Positions 41,860 through 50,574 of a DNA stretch of 64,000 bases are shown one piece after another; positions within the stretch are counted from its first letter, which is position 1, and the number at the start of each line of letters is the position of its first letter. Source of the DNA: Solwaraspora sp. WMMA2065 (GTDB lineage Bacteria; Actinomycetota; Actinomycetes; Mycobacteriales; Micromonosporaceae); the NCBI RefSeq assembly GCF_030345075.1, contig NZ_CP128361.1, positions 6,076,001 to 6,140,000 on the forward strand. Direction: 5' to 3'. The position numbers were made by a program, and so were the translations under genes. The notes under the pieces are model-generated. The model did no database searches, had not been told where the DNA came from, and saw only the letters and a list, made by a program, of their open reading frames with translations.

Positions 41860-41935
41860 GTGGACGTGCACTACTGGGCGCTGTTCGTCTACTACGACGG
41901 CAAGAGGCTCCGGGCACTGGACCGTCCCGGGGTGA
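41860..41935 (+). pseudogene. Degenerate immunity gene after RHS toxin 2
   Basis: Starts with GTGGAC like the intact gene at 30106, passes at once into a match to its HYWAMIIYFG region (here HYWALFVYYDG), then skips to the last ~27 bases, where CTCCGGGCACTGGACCGTCC and the GGGGTGA stop are identical to the intact copy but out of frame. About three quarters of the gene is missing in two deletions. Toxin 2 therefore lacks its own intact immunity gene. Confidence 0.78.
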
Positions 41936-41949
41936 TCGCACCGGGACGG

Positions 41950-43701
41950 TCAGCTGATCACGCAGATCGTCGCGCCGGCGGTGACCACCGCGCCGACCTC
42001 GGCGGCCAGGCCGCTGACCGTGCCGGCCTTGGTCGCGTTGATCGGCTGTTCCATCTTCATCGCCTCCAGCACCACGACCAGATCGCCCTCGGCGACCTGG
42101 TCGCCGTCGGCGACCGCGATCTTGATGATGGTGCCCTGCATCGGCGAGACCAGGGCGTCGCCGCTGGCGGCCGCCGCCGTGCTGGTGCCACCCCGGCGGC
42201 GGGCCGGCTGGCGGGCGGCGGTCGGCGCGGCGGCCGTACCGCTGCCGAAGCCGGCGGGGAGGCTGACCTCGAGCCGCTTGCCGCCGACCTCGACCACAAC
42301 GGTCTCGCGGGGTTCGGGGGCGTCGGGGGCCGCCGCCGGTGCGGTGAACGCCGGCACGGTGTTGTCGAACTCGGTCTCGATCCACCTGGTGTGCACGGTG
42401 AACGGTTCGCTGGTGAACGCCGGGTCGCGGACCACCAGGCGGTGGAACGGCAGGGCGGTGGCCATCCCGTCGACGACCATCTCGTCCAGTGCCCGCCGGG
42501 CGCGTTCCAGCGCCTCGGCGCGGGTCTCGCCGGTGACGATCAGCTTGGCCAGCAGCGAGTCGAAGTTGCCGCTGACGACGTCGCCGGCGGTGACGCCGGT
42601 GTCCACCCGTACGCCGGGGCCGGTGGGCAGGCGCAGTGCGGTGATGACACCGGGCGCGGGCAGGAAGTTGCGGCCCGGGTCCTCGCCGTTGATCCGGAAC
42701 TCGATGGAGTGCCCGCGCGGGGGCGGGTCGTCGGTGAACCGCAGCGGCTCGCCGACGGCGATCCGGAACTGCTCGCGGACCAGGTCGATGCCGGCGGTCT
42801 CCTCGGTGACCGGGTGCTCGACCTGCAGTCGGGTGTTGACCTCCAGGAAGGAGGTGGTGCCGTCGACGCCGACCAGGTACTCGACGGTGCCGGCACCGTG
42901 GTAGCCGGTCTCCCGGCAGATCGCCTTGGCACTGGTGTGGATCTCGGCGCGCTGGGCGTCGGTGAGGAACGGCGCCGGTGCCTCCTCGACGAGCTTCTGG
43001 TGGCGGCGTTGCAGCGAACAGTCCCGGGTGCCGACCACGATCACGTTGCCGTGCTGGTCGGCGAGCACCTGCGCCTCGACGTGCCGGGGCCGGTCCAGGT
43101 AGCGCTCGACGAAGCACTCGCCGCGACCGAACGCGGCGACCGCCTCGCGGGTGGCCGACTCGAACAGGTCGGCGATCTCGGCCATCTCGCGGGCGACCTT
43201 CAGCCCGCGCCCACCGCCACCGAACGCGGCCTTGATCGCGACCGGTAGGCCGTACTGCTCGGCGAAGGCGACCACCTCGTCCGGGCCGGCGACCGGGTCG
43301 GCGGTGCCGGGAACGAGTGGTGCGCCGGCCCGCTGGGCGATGTGCCGGGCGGTGACCTTGTCGCCGAGGTCGCGGATCGCCTGCGGGCTGGGCCCGATCC
43401 AGGTCAGCCCGGCGTCGATGACCGCGGCGGCGAAGTCGGCGTTCTCGGACAGGAACCCGTAGCCGGGGTGGACGGCGTCGGCGCCGGACCGGGTGGCGGC
43501 GTCGAGCAGTTTGTCGATCCGCAGGTACGTGTCGGCGGCGGTCTCCCCGCCGAGGGCGTACGCCTCGTCGGCCAGCCCGGCGTGCACCGCCGAGCGGTCC
43601 GGGTCGGCGTACACGGCGACGCTGGCCAGCCCGGCGTCCCGGCAGGCACGGATCACCCGGACCGCGATTTCGCCCCGGTTTGCGACGAGAACTTTGCGCA
43701 C
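41950..43701 (-). CDS. accA3: Acyl-CoA carboxylase alpha subunit (biotin carboxylase plus biotin carrier)
   Basis: A 583-residue subunit. The biotin carboxylase domain (about 1-450) starts [20 protein letters not shown] and has the ATP loop GGGGRGLK and the catalytic region [15 protein letters not shown]. After a Pro/Ala linker the carrier domain ends with [10 protein letters not shown], whose Lys (about 549) is biotinylated. It carboxylates biotin with ATP and bicarbonate, then donates to beta subunits for malonyl- or methylmalonyl-CoA synthesis. GTG 43701 is chosen because AAAGGAG lies just upstream; a longer start at 43722 would contain that site. It converges on the RHS unit, and a relic of its 3' end lies at 30421. 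Beta, epsilon and birA are also in this window. Confidence 0.93.
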   Translation of the reverse strand: MRKVLVANRGEIAVRVIRACRDAGLASVAVYADPDRSAVHAGLADEAYALGGETAADTYLRIDKLLDAATRSGADAVHPGYGFLSENADFAAAVIDAGLTWIGPSPQAIRDLGDKVTARHIAQRAGAPLVPGTADPVAGPDEVVAFAEQYGLPVAIKAAFGGGGRGLKVAREMAEIADLFESATREAVAAFGRGECFVERYLDRPRHVEAQVLADQHGNVIVVGTRDCSLQRRHQKLVEEAPAPFLTDAQRAEIHTSAKAICRETGYHGAGTVEYLVGVDGTTSFLEVNTRLQVEHPVTEETAGIDLVREQFRIAVGEPLRFTDDPPPRGHSIEFRINGEDPGRNFLPAPGVITALRLPTGPGVRVDTGVTAGDVVSGNFDSLLAKLIVTGETRAEALERARRALDEMVVDGMATALPFHRLVVRDPAFTSEPFTVHTRWIETEFDNTVPAFTAPAAAPDAPEPRETVVVEVGGKRLEVSLPAGFGSGTAAAPTAARQPARRRGGTSTAAAASGDALVSPMQGTIIKIAVADGDQVAEGDLVVVLEAMKMEQPINATKAGTVSGLAAEVGAVVTAGATICVIS

Positions 43702-43770
43702 GCCCTGTTCTCCTTTGCTCACGGATCAAGCCGGAGTCTATCGGCCTGCTTGATCAACTAAACCGGCGCT

Positions 43771-43790
43771 CAGTGTGGGATGGCACACTG
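43771..43790. promoter_or_regulatory. Candidate PadR operator
   Basis: Inverted repeat CAGTGTG-6-CACACTG just upstream of the -10 (43796) of the PadR gene, where a bound repressor would block the promoter. A second palindrome, TTGATCAA, lies at 43750-43757 between the divergent accA3 and padR genes. Confidence 0.45.
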
Positions 43791-43795
43791 GCGAT

Positions 43796-43801
43796 TAGGC
43801 T
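43796..43801 (+). promoter_or_regulatory. Candidate -10 for leaderless padR transcript
   Basis: TAGGCT, six bases, then the GTG at 43808, the same spacing as at the toxin-antitoxin operon. No ribosome site. Confidence 0.45.
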
Positions 43802-43807
43802 CCGGAT

Positions 43808-44455
43808 GTGTCTGCCACCCGGATGATGATTCTCGGTCTGGTCAACTGGATGCAACCGGTGCACGGCTACGACGTGCGCCGTGAGCTGCTCAGTTGGCGG
43901 GCGGACAGCTGGGCCAACGTCGCACCGGGGTCGATCTACCACGCGCTGCGCAAGCTCGCCGAGGAAGGGCTGCTCCGCCAGGTCGGCACCGCCCAGGTCG
44001 GTACCCGGCCGGCGCGGACCAGTTTCGAGATCACCGCCGCCGGGGTCGATGAATTCGACTCGTTGGTGCGGCAGCACTGGCGCGACTGCCGACCGCCGAC
44101 CGACCCGTTTCTCAGCGCGTTCGCCTTTCTGCCGGCGATGCCCCGGGTGGAGGCGGTCGCCATGTTGCGGGGCCGGGCCGCGATGCTGCGGGCCGGCAAC
44201 GCGGCTACCCGCGACGACCTGACCGCCGGGTGGTTGCGGCAGAAACCGTCGTACGTCGGCTGGATGCTGGAGCTGACCATCGCCCGGGTCGACGGGGAGA
44301 TCGCGTGGTGTGACCGAATCGCCGCGCTGATCGAGTCCGGGGCGTCGTATCACCCGGCGGAGGAGTCGGCTGACGGCACCTGGGCGGGGTGGCAGGCTGA
44401 CCTGGACGCCGCCGGCCGGGAGTCGGCCAGATCACCCAGCAATAATCAACGTTGA
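43808..44455 (+). CDS. PadR-family transcriptional regulator
   Basis: A 215-residue regulator. The N-terminal winged helix (about 1-85: MMILGLVNWMQPVHGYDVRR, APGSIYHALRKLAEEGLLRQ) is typical PadR, and the C-terminal half is the dimerising helical domain (VGWMLELTIARVDGEIAWCD). The gene directly precedes a DrrAB-type ABC exporter, so it most likely represses that operon and responds to the exported compound. Candidate operators overlap both its own promoter (43771-43790) and that of the exporter (44446-44455). Confidence 0.88.
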   Translation: MSATRMMILGLVNWMQPVHGYDVRRELLSWRADSWANVAPGSIYHALRKLAEEGLLRQVGTAQVGTRPARTSFEITAAGVDEFDSLVRQHWRDCRPPTDPFLSAFAFLPAMPRVEAVAMLRGRAAMLRAGNAATRDDLTAGWLRQKPSYVGWMLELTIARVDGEIAWCDRIAALIESGASYHPAEESADGTWAGWQADLDAAGRESARSPSNNQR

Positions 44456-44481
44456 CTAGCCCGATCGCCGGGGTCTAGCGT
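44446..44481 (+). promoter_or_regulatory. Promoter of the ABC exporter with overlapping palindrome
   Basis: TTGACT (44452-44457), 18 bases, TAGCGT (44476-44481): a good housekeeping promoter. The 10-bp palindrome TCAACGTTGA at 44446-44455 overlaps the -35 and the padR stop codon, a natural place for PadR repression. The leader to 44574 would be about 86 bases. Confidence 0.5.
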
Positions 44482-44573
44482 GCCAGACGCAGCGTGGGGA
44501 GCTGGGCGGCCCGGCCTGCCCACGGGGGAGAGCGGCCGGCGGCCGGCCGGCTCGGCAAGCCAGGAGACACTTC

Positions 44574-45533
44574 ATGATCGAGACCAAAGGGCTGCGGAAG
44601 TCGTTTCGCTCCCGGCAGGGTCGTGGCGCCAAGACCGTCGACGCGGTCCGTGGCGTCGACATGCTGGTCGAGGAGGGGGAGATCTTTGGCTTCCTCGGGC
44701 CGAACGGTGCCGGTAAGACGACCACGCTGCGGATGCTCGCCACGCTGATCGAGCCCGACGGCGGGGAGGCCGTCATCGCTGGGGCCGACCTGCTGCGCAA
44801 CCCCGGCGAGGTCCGTCGGCGGATCGGCTACGTGGCCCAGGGCGGCAGTACCTGGGACGAGGTCACCGGTCGCGAGGAACTGGTGATGCACGCCCGGATG
44901 TACGGCATCGGCAAGGCCGAGGCGCAACGTCGGGCCACCCGGGCGCTCGCCGCGTTCCAGTTGACCGAGTACGCCGACCGCAAGTGCAAGACCTACTCCG
45001 GCGGCCAGCGACGGCGGGTCGAGATCGCGCTGGGCATCATCCACGAGCCGAAGGTGGTCTTTCTCGACGAGCCGACCACCGGGCTGGACCCGCAGAGCCG
45101 GGCGCACATGTGGGACGAGATCCGCCGGTTGCGTGCCGAAGGCATGACCGTCTTCATCACCACCCACTACCTCGACGAGGCGGACGCGCTCTGCGACCGG
45201 ATCGCGATCATGGACCACGGCGAGATCGTCACCGAGGGCACCCCGGCGGCGCTCAAGCGGGAGGTCGCCGGCGAGGTGGTCACCGTCGGGCTGCGTCCGG
45301 ACGAGTCGGCCGCCGCCGCGCAACTGCTCGACAGCCAGCCGTACGTCAGCAAGCTGGAGACTCCCGACGACGGCGGCGTCCGGCTCTTCGTCGACGACGG
45401 CGCCACCGCCATCCCCCAGATCCTGCGCACCATCGACGGCGCCGGTCTCGAACTCGGCTCGATCGAGCTGCACCGGCCCAGCCTCGACGACGTGTTCCTC
45501 ACCAAGACCGGCCGTTCGCTGCGTGAGAGCTGA
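44574..45533 (+). CDS. ABC transporter ATP-binding protein, DrrA type
   Basis: A 319-residue nucleotide-binding protein with Walker A GPNGAGKTTT, signature YSGGQRRR, Walker B VVFLDEPTTGLDP and the switch His in FITTHYLD. The ~80-residue C-terminal extension (EVVTVGLRPDESAAAAQLLD) is characteristic of the DrrA/CcmA drug-export branch. It energises the permease encoded 16 bases downstream. The exported molecule may be an antibiotic, lipid or toxic metabolite; nothing in the sequence decides this. Confidence 0.9.
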   Translation: MIETKGLRKSFRSRQGRGAKTVDAVRGVDMLVEEGEIFGFLGPNGAGKTTTLRMLATLIEPDGGEAVIAGADLLRNPGEVRRRIGYVAQGGSTWDEVTGREELVMHARMYGIGKAEAQRRATRALAAFQLTEYADRKCKTYSGGQRRRVEIALGIIHEPKVVFLDEPTTGLDPQSRAHMWDEIRRLRAEGMTVFITTHYLDEADALCDRIAIMDHGEIVTEGTPAALKREVAGEVVTVGLRPDESAAAAQLLDSQPYVSKLETPDDGGVRLFVDDGATAIPQILRTIDGAGLELGSIELHRPSLDDVFLTKTGRSLRES

Positions 45534-45549
45534 CCAGGGAGACCGCACG

Positions 45550-46314
45550 ATGAAATTCGCCCGCGACACCTGGCTGATCTTCCAACGGCAGGCGTTGCTG
45601 CTGCTGCGCAACCCCGTCTGGATCTTCGTCGGGGTGTTCCAGCCGATCATGTACCTGGTGCTGTTCGCCCCGCTGCTCAAGCCGGCGCTGGCCCCGATGG
45701 GGGCGACCACCAACGCAGAGGTCTACCGCCTCTTCGTCCCCGGCCTGCTGGTGCTGCTGGCCATCTTCGGCGGGTTGTTCCAGGGCTTCGGCCTGATCGC
45801 CGAGCTGCGCGCCGGCGTGATCGAGCGCTCCCGGGTCACCCCGGTCAGCCGGCTCGCCCTGCTGCTCGGCCGCAGCCTGCGCGACGTGGTGTCCCTGCTG
45901 CTGCAGGCCGTCATCATCACGGTGCTGGCGATCCCGTTCGGGCTCACCGTGCAGTTGGGCAACCTGCTGCTGGCGTACCTGCTGCTCGCCCTGATCGCGC
46001 TGATGACCTCGGCGGTGTCGTACGGCGTGGCGTTGCTGGTCCGCAGCGAGGACGCGCTGGCCCCGCTGATGAACACGGTGGCCCAGCCGGTACTGCTGCT
46101 CTCCGGCATCCTGCTGCCGCTGGCCTTCGCGCCGCTGTGGCTGCAGCGGGTGGCGCAGTGGAACCCGTTCTCCTGGGCGGTCGACGGCACCCGGGCGCTG
46201 TTCGCCGGCAACCTCGGCGACGACGCGGTCTGGCAGGGCCTGCTGATCACCCTGGCGCTGGCCAGTCTCGCGGTCACCTGGGCGGCCCGAGCCTTCGCCC
46301 GCAGCGTTCGGTAG
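45550..46314 (+). CDS. ABC-2 type exporter permease, DrrB type
   Basis: A 254-residue integral membrane protein with about six helices (LLLLRNPVWIFVGVFQPIMY, LVLLAIFGGLFQGFGLIAEL, LLLAYLLLALIALMTSAVSY, VLLLSGILLPLAFAPLWLQR). The ABC-2 signature region GVIERSRVTPVSR, a cytosolic loop that docks the ATPase, is clear. ATG 45550 has AGGGAG before it, so the earlier in-frame ATG at 45523, inside the ATPase gene, is not needed. It forms the transporter with the preceding gene. Confidence 0.88.
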   Translation: MKFARDTWLIFQRQALLLLRNPVWIFVGVFQPIMYLVLFAPLLKPALAPMGATTNAEVYRLFVPGLLVLLAIFGGLFQGFGLIAELRAGVIERSRVTPVSRLALLLGRSLRDVVSLLLQAVIITVLAIPFGLTVQLGNLLLAYLLLALIALMTSAVSYGVALLVRSEDALAPLMNTVAQPVLLLSGILLPLAFAPLWLQRVAQWNPFSWAVDGTRALFAGNLGDDAVWQGLLITLALASLAVTWAARAFARSVR

Positions 46315-46376
46315 GCCGTCCGTCAGCCGGCACGGGACACGCCCGCAGCGCCTGCGGCGGTCGGCCCGGCCAACAG

Positions 46377-46415
46377 GGCTGCCCTCTGCGCACGGCAACG
46401 GCACAGAGGGCAGCC
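46377..46415. terminator. Bidirectional hairpin terminator
   Basis: Perfect 12-bp arms GGCTGCCCTCTG (46377-46388) and CAGAGGGCAGCC (46404-46415) with a 15-base loop, between the convergent exporter and O-methyltransferase genes. Confidence 0.75.
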
Positions 46416-46445
46416 GTTCCAGGCTACCGCCGGCCGGGCCGGCCC

Positions 46446-46485
46446 GCTGTCACCTGCGCCGGGCCGCTGTCACCTGCGCCGGGCC
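46446..46485. repeat. 20-bp tandem duplication over the O-methyltransferase stop
   Basis: GCTGTCACCTGCGCCGGGCC occurs twice in direct succession (46446-46465 and 46466-46485). The right copy contains the stop codon and last codons of the O-methyltransferase gene; the left copy is a spare. Confidence 0.9.
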
Positions 46486-47123
46486 AGGGTCAGCCCGTCG
46501 GCGATCGCCAGCATCACCACGTCCACCCGGTCGTCGGCGGCCACCTGCTGGTTGAAGGCGACCATCGCCTCGTCCTCTTCGCTCTGCGGGTCCAGCACCC
46601 GACCGTGCCGCAGCACGTTGTCAATCACGATCAGCCCGCCGGGCCGCATCCGGGGCACCAGCTCACCCCAGTAGACCGGGTAGCTGATCTTGTCGGCGTC
46701 GATGAATGCCAGGTCGAGGTGCGGTTCGCCCGGCAACGCCCGCAGCGAGTCGGCCGCCGGGCCGATCCGCAGGTCGATCCGGCCGTCGACCCCGGCCCGC
46801 TGCCAGTAGCGCCGGGCCACCGCGGTGAACTCCTCCGACACGTCCAGACAGATCAACTGCCCGTCCGCCGGCAGACCACGGGCGATGGCCAGCGCGGACA
46901 GCCCGGTGAAAGTGCCGACCTCCACCGCTCGGCGGGCGTTCACCAGCCGGGTCAGCAGGGTCATCAGCGCCGCCTGCTCCGGCGCGACCTGCATCTGCGC
47001 GTTCTCCGGCAGCGTGCTGGCGGTCTCGGCGATGAGGTCACTGACGATCTCGTCCGGCGGGGTGCCGTGGGCGACGACGTACGCCTGCAGGGCATCGGTC
47101 ATCGGCAAGGTCTTGGTGGTCAT
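46470..47123 (-). CDS. SAM-dependent O-methyltransferase (class I, CCoAMT-like)
   Basis: A 217-residue methyltransferase of the caffeoyl-CoA/catechol O-methyltransferase family (methyltransf_3). Visible motifs: VEVGTFTGLSALAIARGLP (SAM loop), ICLDVSEEF (motif II acid), FIDADKISYPVYWGEL (metal-site Asp) and GGLIVIDNVLRHGRV (second acidic ligand). It probably methylates a hydroxyl on a small molecule with a divalent metal. Start ATG 47123, or 47129 two codons earlier; no clear ribosome site. It lies just downstream of maf in the same direction. Confidence 0.88.
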   Translation of the reverse strand: MTTKTLPMTDALQAYVVAHGTPPDEIVSDLIAETASTLPENAQMQVAPEQAALMTLLTRLVNARRAVEVGTFTGLSALAIARGLPADGQLICLDVSEEFTAVARRYWQRAGVDGRIDLRIGPAADSLRALPGEPHLDLAFIDADKISYPVYWGELVPRMRPGGLIVIDNVLRHGRVLDPQSEEDEAMVAFNQQVAADDRVDVVMLAIADGLTLARRR

Positions 47124-47142
47124 GGGCATGACGCTAGTCCGG

Positions 47143-47787
47143 CTAACGTCCGGTGTCGGGCTCGCCCCACAGATCCGTGATCCGGTAGCCGACCTCGCTG
47201 ACCAGCCGGCGCAGCAACGGCAGTGACAACCCCACCACCGTGCCGTGGTCACCTTCGATTCGTTCCAGGAACGGCCCGCCCAACCCGTCGATGGTGAACG
47301 ACCCGGCCACCTGCAGCGGCTCGCCAGTCGCCACGTACGCCGCGACCTCGTCCTCGGTGACCTCGGCGAAGTGCACCACGGTCGCGGCGGCGGCGCAGGC
47401 CCACCCGCCGGTGGCCAGACTGGTCAGCGCGTGGCCGGTATACAGCACCCCGGACCGCCCGCGCATCCGCCGCCACCGCGCGGTCGCGTCGGCGGCGTCG
47501 GCGGGCTTGCCGAGGATCTCCCCGTCGAAGTCGAGCACCGAGTCGCAGCCGAGGACCAGCAGGTCGGTGCCGTCGTCGGCGAGGTCCGTCCGGAGCCGAT
47601 CGGCGACGGCGGCCATCTTGCGCCGGGCCAGCTCCAGACACAACTCGTCGGCCCGGTCCAGCGTCACCGACTCCTCGTCGACGCCGCTCACCAGCACCTG
47701 AGGGGTGATTCCGGCGGCCTGCAGCAGTTTGTGCCGGGCCGGGCTCGCCGAGGCGAGCACCAGACGCGGACGCAGGGAGGTAGCCAC
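47143..47787 (-). CDS. maf: Maf-like nucleoside triphosphate pyrophosphatase
   Basis: A 214-residue Maf-fold enzyme. The N-terminal LVLASASPARHKLLQ is the phosphate-binding SxSPRR-type loop, VLGCDSVLDFDGEILGKP holds the catalytic acid region, and SGVLYTGHAL and DGLGGPFLERIEGDHGTVVG are conserved. Maf proteins hydrolyse non-canonical or canonical NTPs to NMPs and have been linked to septation control. Order accE-maf next to carboxylase genes is the usual actinobacterial arrangement. The SASPARH form departs slightly from the canonical SxSPRR. Confidence 0.9.
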   Translation of the reverse strand: MATSLRPRLVLASASPARHKLLQAAGITPQVLVSGVDEESVTLDRADELCLELARRKMAAVADRLRTDLADDGTDLLVLGCDSVLDFDGEILGKPADAADATARWRRMRGRSGVLYTGHALTSLATGGWACAAAATVVHFAEVTEDEVAAYVATGEPLQVAGSFTIDGLGGPFLERIEGDHGTVVGLSLPLLRRLVSEVGYRITDLWGEPDTGR

Positions 47788-47828
47788 GGGTGGTCAGGCT
47801 ACCGGGCCCGGGCCTGCGGTACCGATGA

Positions 47829-48050
47829 TCAGTGGGGTAGGGCGGCGGCCCGCCAGGCGTCCGGACCGAGCCGGCCGGGGAATCCCGGCGTGGGTCGGGC
47901 GGTGCGGGCCCACCGCGACGGCACCGGCCGATCGGTGCCACTGTCGGAAACCGGACGGGTACGGGCGACGATCACGCCCACCAGCGCCGCCAGTTCCTCG
48001 GCGGTCGGGGTGCCCCGGACGATCCGCCAGGCCGGGTCAGCGTCACTCAT
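47829..48050 (-). CDS. accE5: Acyl-CoA carboxylase epsilon subunit
   Basis: A 73-residue protein matching the small epsilon subunits of actinobacterial acyl-CoA carboxylases: an N-terminal helix pattern WRIVRGTPTAEELAALVGVI, then a basic and aromatic tail (SRWARTARPTPGFPGRLGPD). In Streptomyces and mycobacteria it tightens the alpha-beta complex and raises activity. Separated from the beta gene here by the kinase, M50 and small-membrane genes, rather than lying next to it. Upstream of maf, in the same direction. Confidence 0.85.
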   Translation of the reverse strand: MSDADPAWRIVRGTPTAEELAALVGVIVARTRPVSDSGTDRPVPSRWARTARPTPGFPGRLGPDAWRAAALPH

Positions 48051-48210
48051 CGGCCGAGCGTACGCGGCGGGCCAGCCGGCCGGCGACCGGCCGGCGAGTG
48101 GTGATCATTACTGGCGCGCTACCGTCGGCGTCAGGTTGCCACCCCGGTACCATATGACGCGCGGCTCACACCGGCCGCGTGCCGATCGTGTGGCACCCAA
48201 ACCTTCCGGG

Positions 48211-48216
48211 TACGGT
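48211..48216 (+). promoter_or_regulatory. Candidate -10 for leaderless kinase 2 transcript
   Basis: TACGGT, seven bases, then the ATG at 48224. No purine-rich ribosome site in between. Confidence 0.4.
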
Positions 48217-48223
48217 CATTTGG

Positions 48224-50503
48224 ATGTCCGCTGTGCCCCCGCAACTAGTTGCAGACCGTTACCGGCTGGTCGAGCCGCTCGGTCAGGGCGGCATGGGCCG
48301 GGTCTGGAAGGCCCGCGACGAGGTGCTGCACCGGGACGTGGCGATCAAGGAGCTGGTGCCGCCACCGGGCCTCACCGACCAGGAACGCCGCGAGATGCGG
48401 GAGCGCTCGCTGCGCGAGGCGCGGGCGATCGCCCGACTCAACCACATCAACGTGGTACGCGTCTTCGACGTGCTGCGCACCGACGGCGACCCGTGGATCG
48501 TGATGGAGTACGTGCCGTCCCGGTCGCTGCAGGACGTGCTCGCCCAGAACGGCCCGGTCCCGGCGACCCGGGCCGCGGAGATCGGCCTCGGCGTGCTCGG
48601 CGCGCTCCGGTCCGCCCACCTGTCCGGGGTGATGCACCGGGACGTCAAGCCCGGCAACGTACTGCTCGGCCACGACGGCCGGGTGGTGCTCACCGACTTC
48701 GGCCTGGCCACCGTGCCGGGCGACCCCAACGTCACCCGTACCGGGCTGGTGCTGGGCTCACCGGCGTACATCGCCCCGGAGCGGGCCCGGACCGGCAGCG
48801 CCGGCCCGGAAGGCGACCTGTGGTCGCTCGGCGCGACGCTGTACGCGGCCGTCGAGGGGCAGTCGCCGTACGCCCGGCAGACCGCCATCGCGACGCTGTC
48901 CGCGCTGGCCACCGAGCCGCCGCCGCCCGCCCGCCGGGCCGGCCCACTCAAGCCGGTGCTGGCCGGGCTGCTGCGCAAGGACCCGTACACCCGGATGAAG
49001 GCCGACGAGGCGGAGCGGCTACTGACCCGCGCCGCAGGTCGCGGTCCGCGGCGCGGTCGCTCACTGCTCGACGGGGTACGCCGACCCAGCCCGTACGGCA
49101 GCCGGGAGGTCCGCCCCGGCGAGTCCCGGTCGGGGATCGTGCCGGGTCCGCGCGGCGGGGCGCCACGCACCCCGGTCCCGTCGGAGCCGGTGTCGCCGCC
49201 GGTGGCCCCGTTGCCGTCCGCGTTGCCGGTCGTCCCCGGCCCGGCCAAGTACGGCCCGCCGGTCACCCGCCCGACCAACTCGGCGGACCCGACCAGGGTG
49301 GTGCCGTCGACCGACCAACCTGCCGGCGCGGCGACCGCAGCCGCAGCCGCAGCCGCAGCCGAGACGAGTGTGTTGCCGACCAAAGCCGGTGAGCCACCGT
49401 CGGAGACCACCGTGCTGCCCCAGGCGGAGCGTACCCAGGTGGTGCCGGGCCGCAAGGAGACTGCGCCGGACGGCAAGACGGCCGAGCGGTCCCCGGCCGC
49501 CGAGCCTGCCAAGGCGGCTGAGCAGCCGACGGCGGCGAAGGCGACAGAGCAGCCAGTGGCTGCCAAGGCGGCTGAGCAGCCAGTGGCTGCCAAGGCGGCT
49601 GAGCAGCCGACGGCGACGGAGCAGCCGACGGTCGTCGAGCCCGCCGAGCGGCCGCCGGTCGAGGAACAACCCGGGTCGGCGGCTGCTGCCGCCAGCGCGT
49701 CGGACCGGCGAAACTGGTCCGCGCCGGCCCTGCTGTTCGACCGCGCCGCGCAGGCCGTCCGGTCCATGACCGAGCTGCCGCGTACCTGGCTGATCAGCGG
49801 TGTGGCAGCTGTCGTCGTACTGGCGTTGCTGGTGACCGGCGCGCTGCTGGCCGCCGGCGACGAGGACGAGCCCGACGGCCAGCTCGGCACCGGTCCAGCC
49901 GCCTCGGCCACGCCGTCGGCCCCGGCCCCCACCTCCGGGGCGCCGAGTGCCGAACCGAGTGTCGAGCCGAGCTCGCCGGCGGCCGAGACGTCGCCCGAGG
50001 TGCCGGCGGTGCCGCCGCAGAGCGATGAGTCGCCCCAGCCGCCGGACCCGCAGTCGCCGTTGCCCGACGGCTGGCGGTTGCACGAGGACCAGACCGGGTT
50101 CTCGGTGCCGGTGCCGGAAGGCTGGTCGGTCAGCCGCGAACGAACCCGGGTGGAGTTTCGGGAGAACGGTCAGCTCGGCCGGCTGATCATCATCGACCAG
50201 ACCGACAACCCGAAGCCGGATCCGGTCGCCGACTGGCAGAACCAGGAGCAGGCGCGGCGGGGCACCTACAACAACTACGAGCGGGTACGGATCGAGGCCG
50301 TTGACTACTTCCTCGACGCCGCCGACTGGGAGTTCCGCTACACCAGCAACCAGGGCAACCGACTGCAGGTGCGCAACCGGGGGTTCGTCACCGCGCCGGA
50401 CAAGGCGTACTCCATCTACTGGTCCACCACGGCCGAACGCTGGCAGCAGGACCTGGTCTACTTCGAGCTGATGGCGAGCAGGTTCCAGCCCGCCGCAAGC
50501 TGA
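48224..50503 (+). CDS. Receptor-like Ser/Thr protein kinase 2
   Basis: A 759-residue Hanks-type kinase. The kinase domain has GQGGMG, the AIKEL lysine (42), HRDVKPGN (catalytic Asp 140), DFG (158-160) and GSPAYIAPE. A ~230-residue Pro/Ala-rich linker contains repeats of the type KAAEQPVAA (coding 49510-49640). A single membrane helix (LISGVAAVVVLALLVTGALL) and an outer domain follow (GFSVPVPEGWSVSRERTRVE, DAADWEFRYTSNQGNRLQVR), similar in plan to the ectodomain of kinase 1. There are no PASTA repeats. Located between accE5 and accD5. The in-frame GTG at 48179 would extend the N terminus but lacks support. Confidence 0.9.
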   Translation: MSAVPPQLVADRYRLVEPLGQGGMGRVWKARDEVLHRDVAIKELVPPPGLTDQERREMRERSLREARAIARLNHINVVRVFDVLRTDGDPWIVMEYVPSRSLQDVLAQNGPVPATRAAEIGLGVLGALRSAHLSGVMHRDVKPGNVLLGHDGRVVLTDFGLATVPGDPNVTRTGLVLGSPAYIAPERARTGSAGPEGDLWSLGATLYAAVEGQSPYARQTAIATLSALATEPPPPARRAGPLKPVLAGLLRKDPYTRMKADEAERLLTRAAGRGPRRGRSLLDGVRRPSPYGSREVRPGESRSGIVPGPRGGAPRTPVPSEPVSPPVAPLPSALPVVPGPAKYGPPVTRPTNSADPTRVVPSTDQPAGAATAAAAAAAAETSVLPTKAGEPPSETTVLPQAERTQVVPGRKETAPDGKTAERSPAAEPAKAAEQPTAAKATEQPVAAKAAEQPVAAKAAEQPTATEQPTVVEPAERPPVEEQPGSAAAAASASDRRNWSAPALLFDRAAQAVRSMTELPRTWLISGVAAVVVLALLVTGALLAAGDEDEPDGQLGTGPAASATPSAPAPTSGAPSAEPSVEPSSPAAETSPEVPAVPPQSDESPQPPDPQSPLPDGWRLHEDQTGFSVPVPEGWSVSRERTRVEFRENGQLGRLIIIDQTDNPKPDPVADWQNQEQARRGTYNNYERVRIEAVDYFLDAADWEFRYTSNQGNRLQVRNRGFVTAPDKAYSIYWSTTAERWQQDLVYFELMASRFQPAAS

Positions 50504-50574
50504 GCCTCGAACTACCCGCATGAACTTCCGATCTTCCGGGTACAACCGGAGCGCGACGGAAGGAGGGGTGCGAC

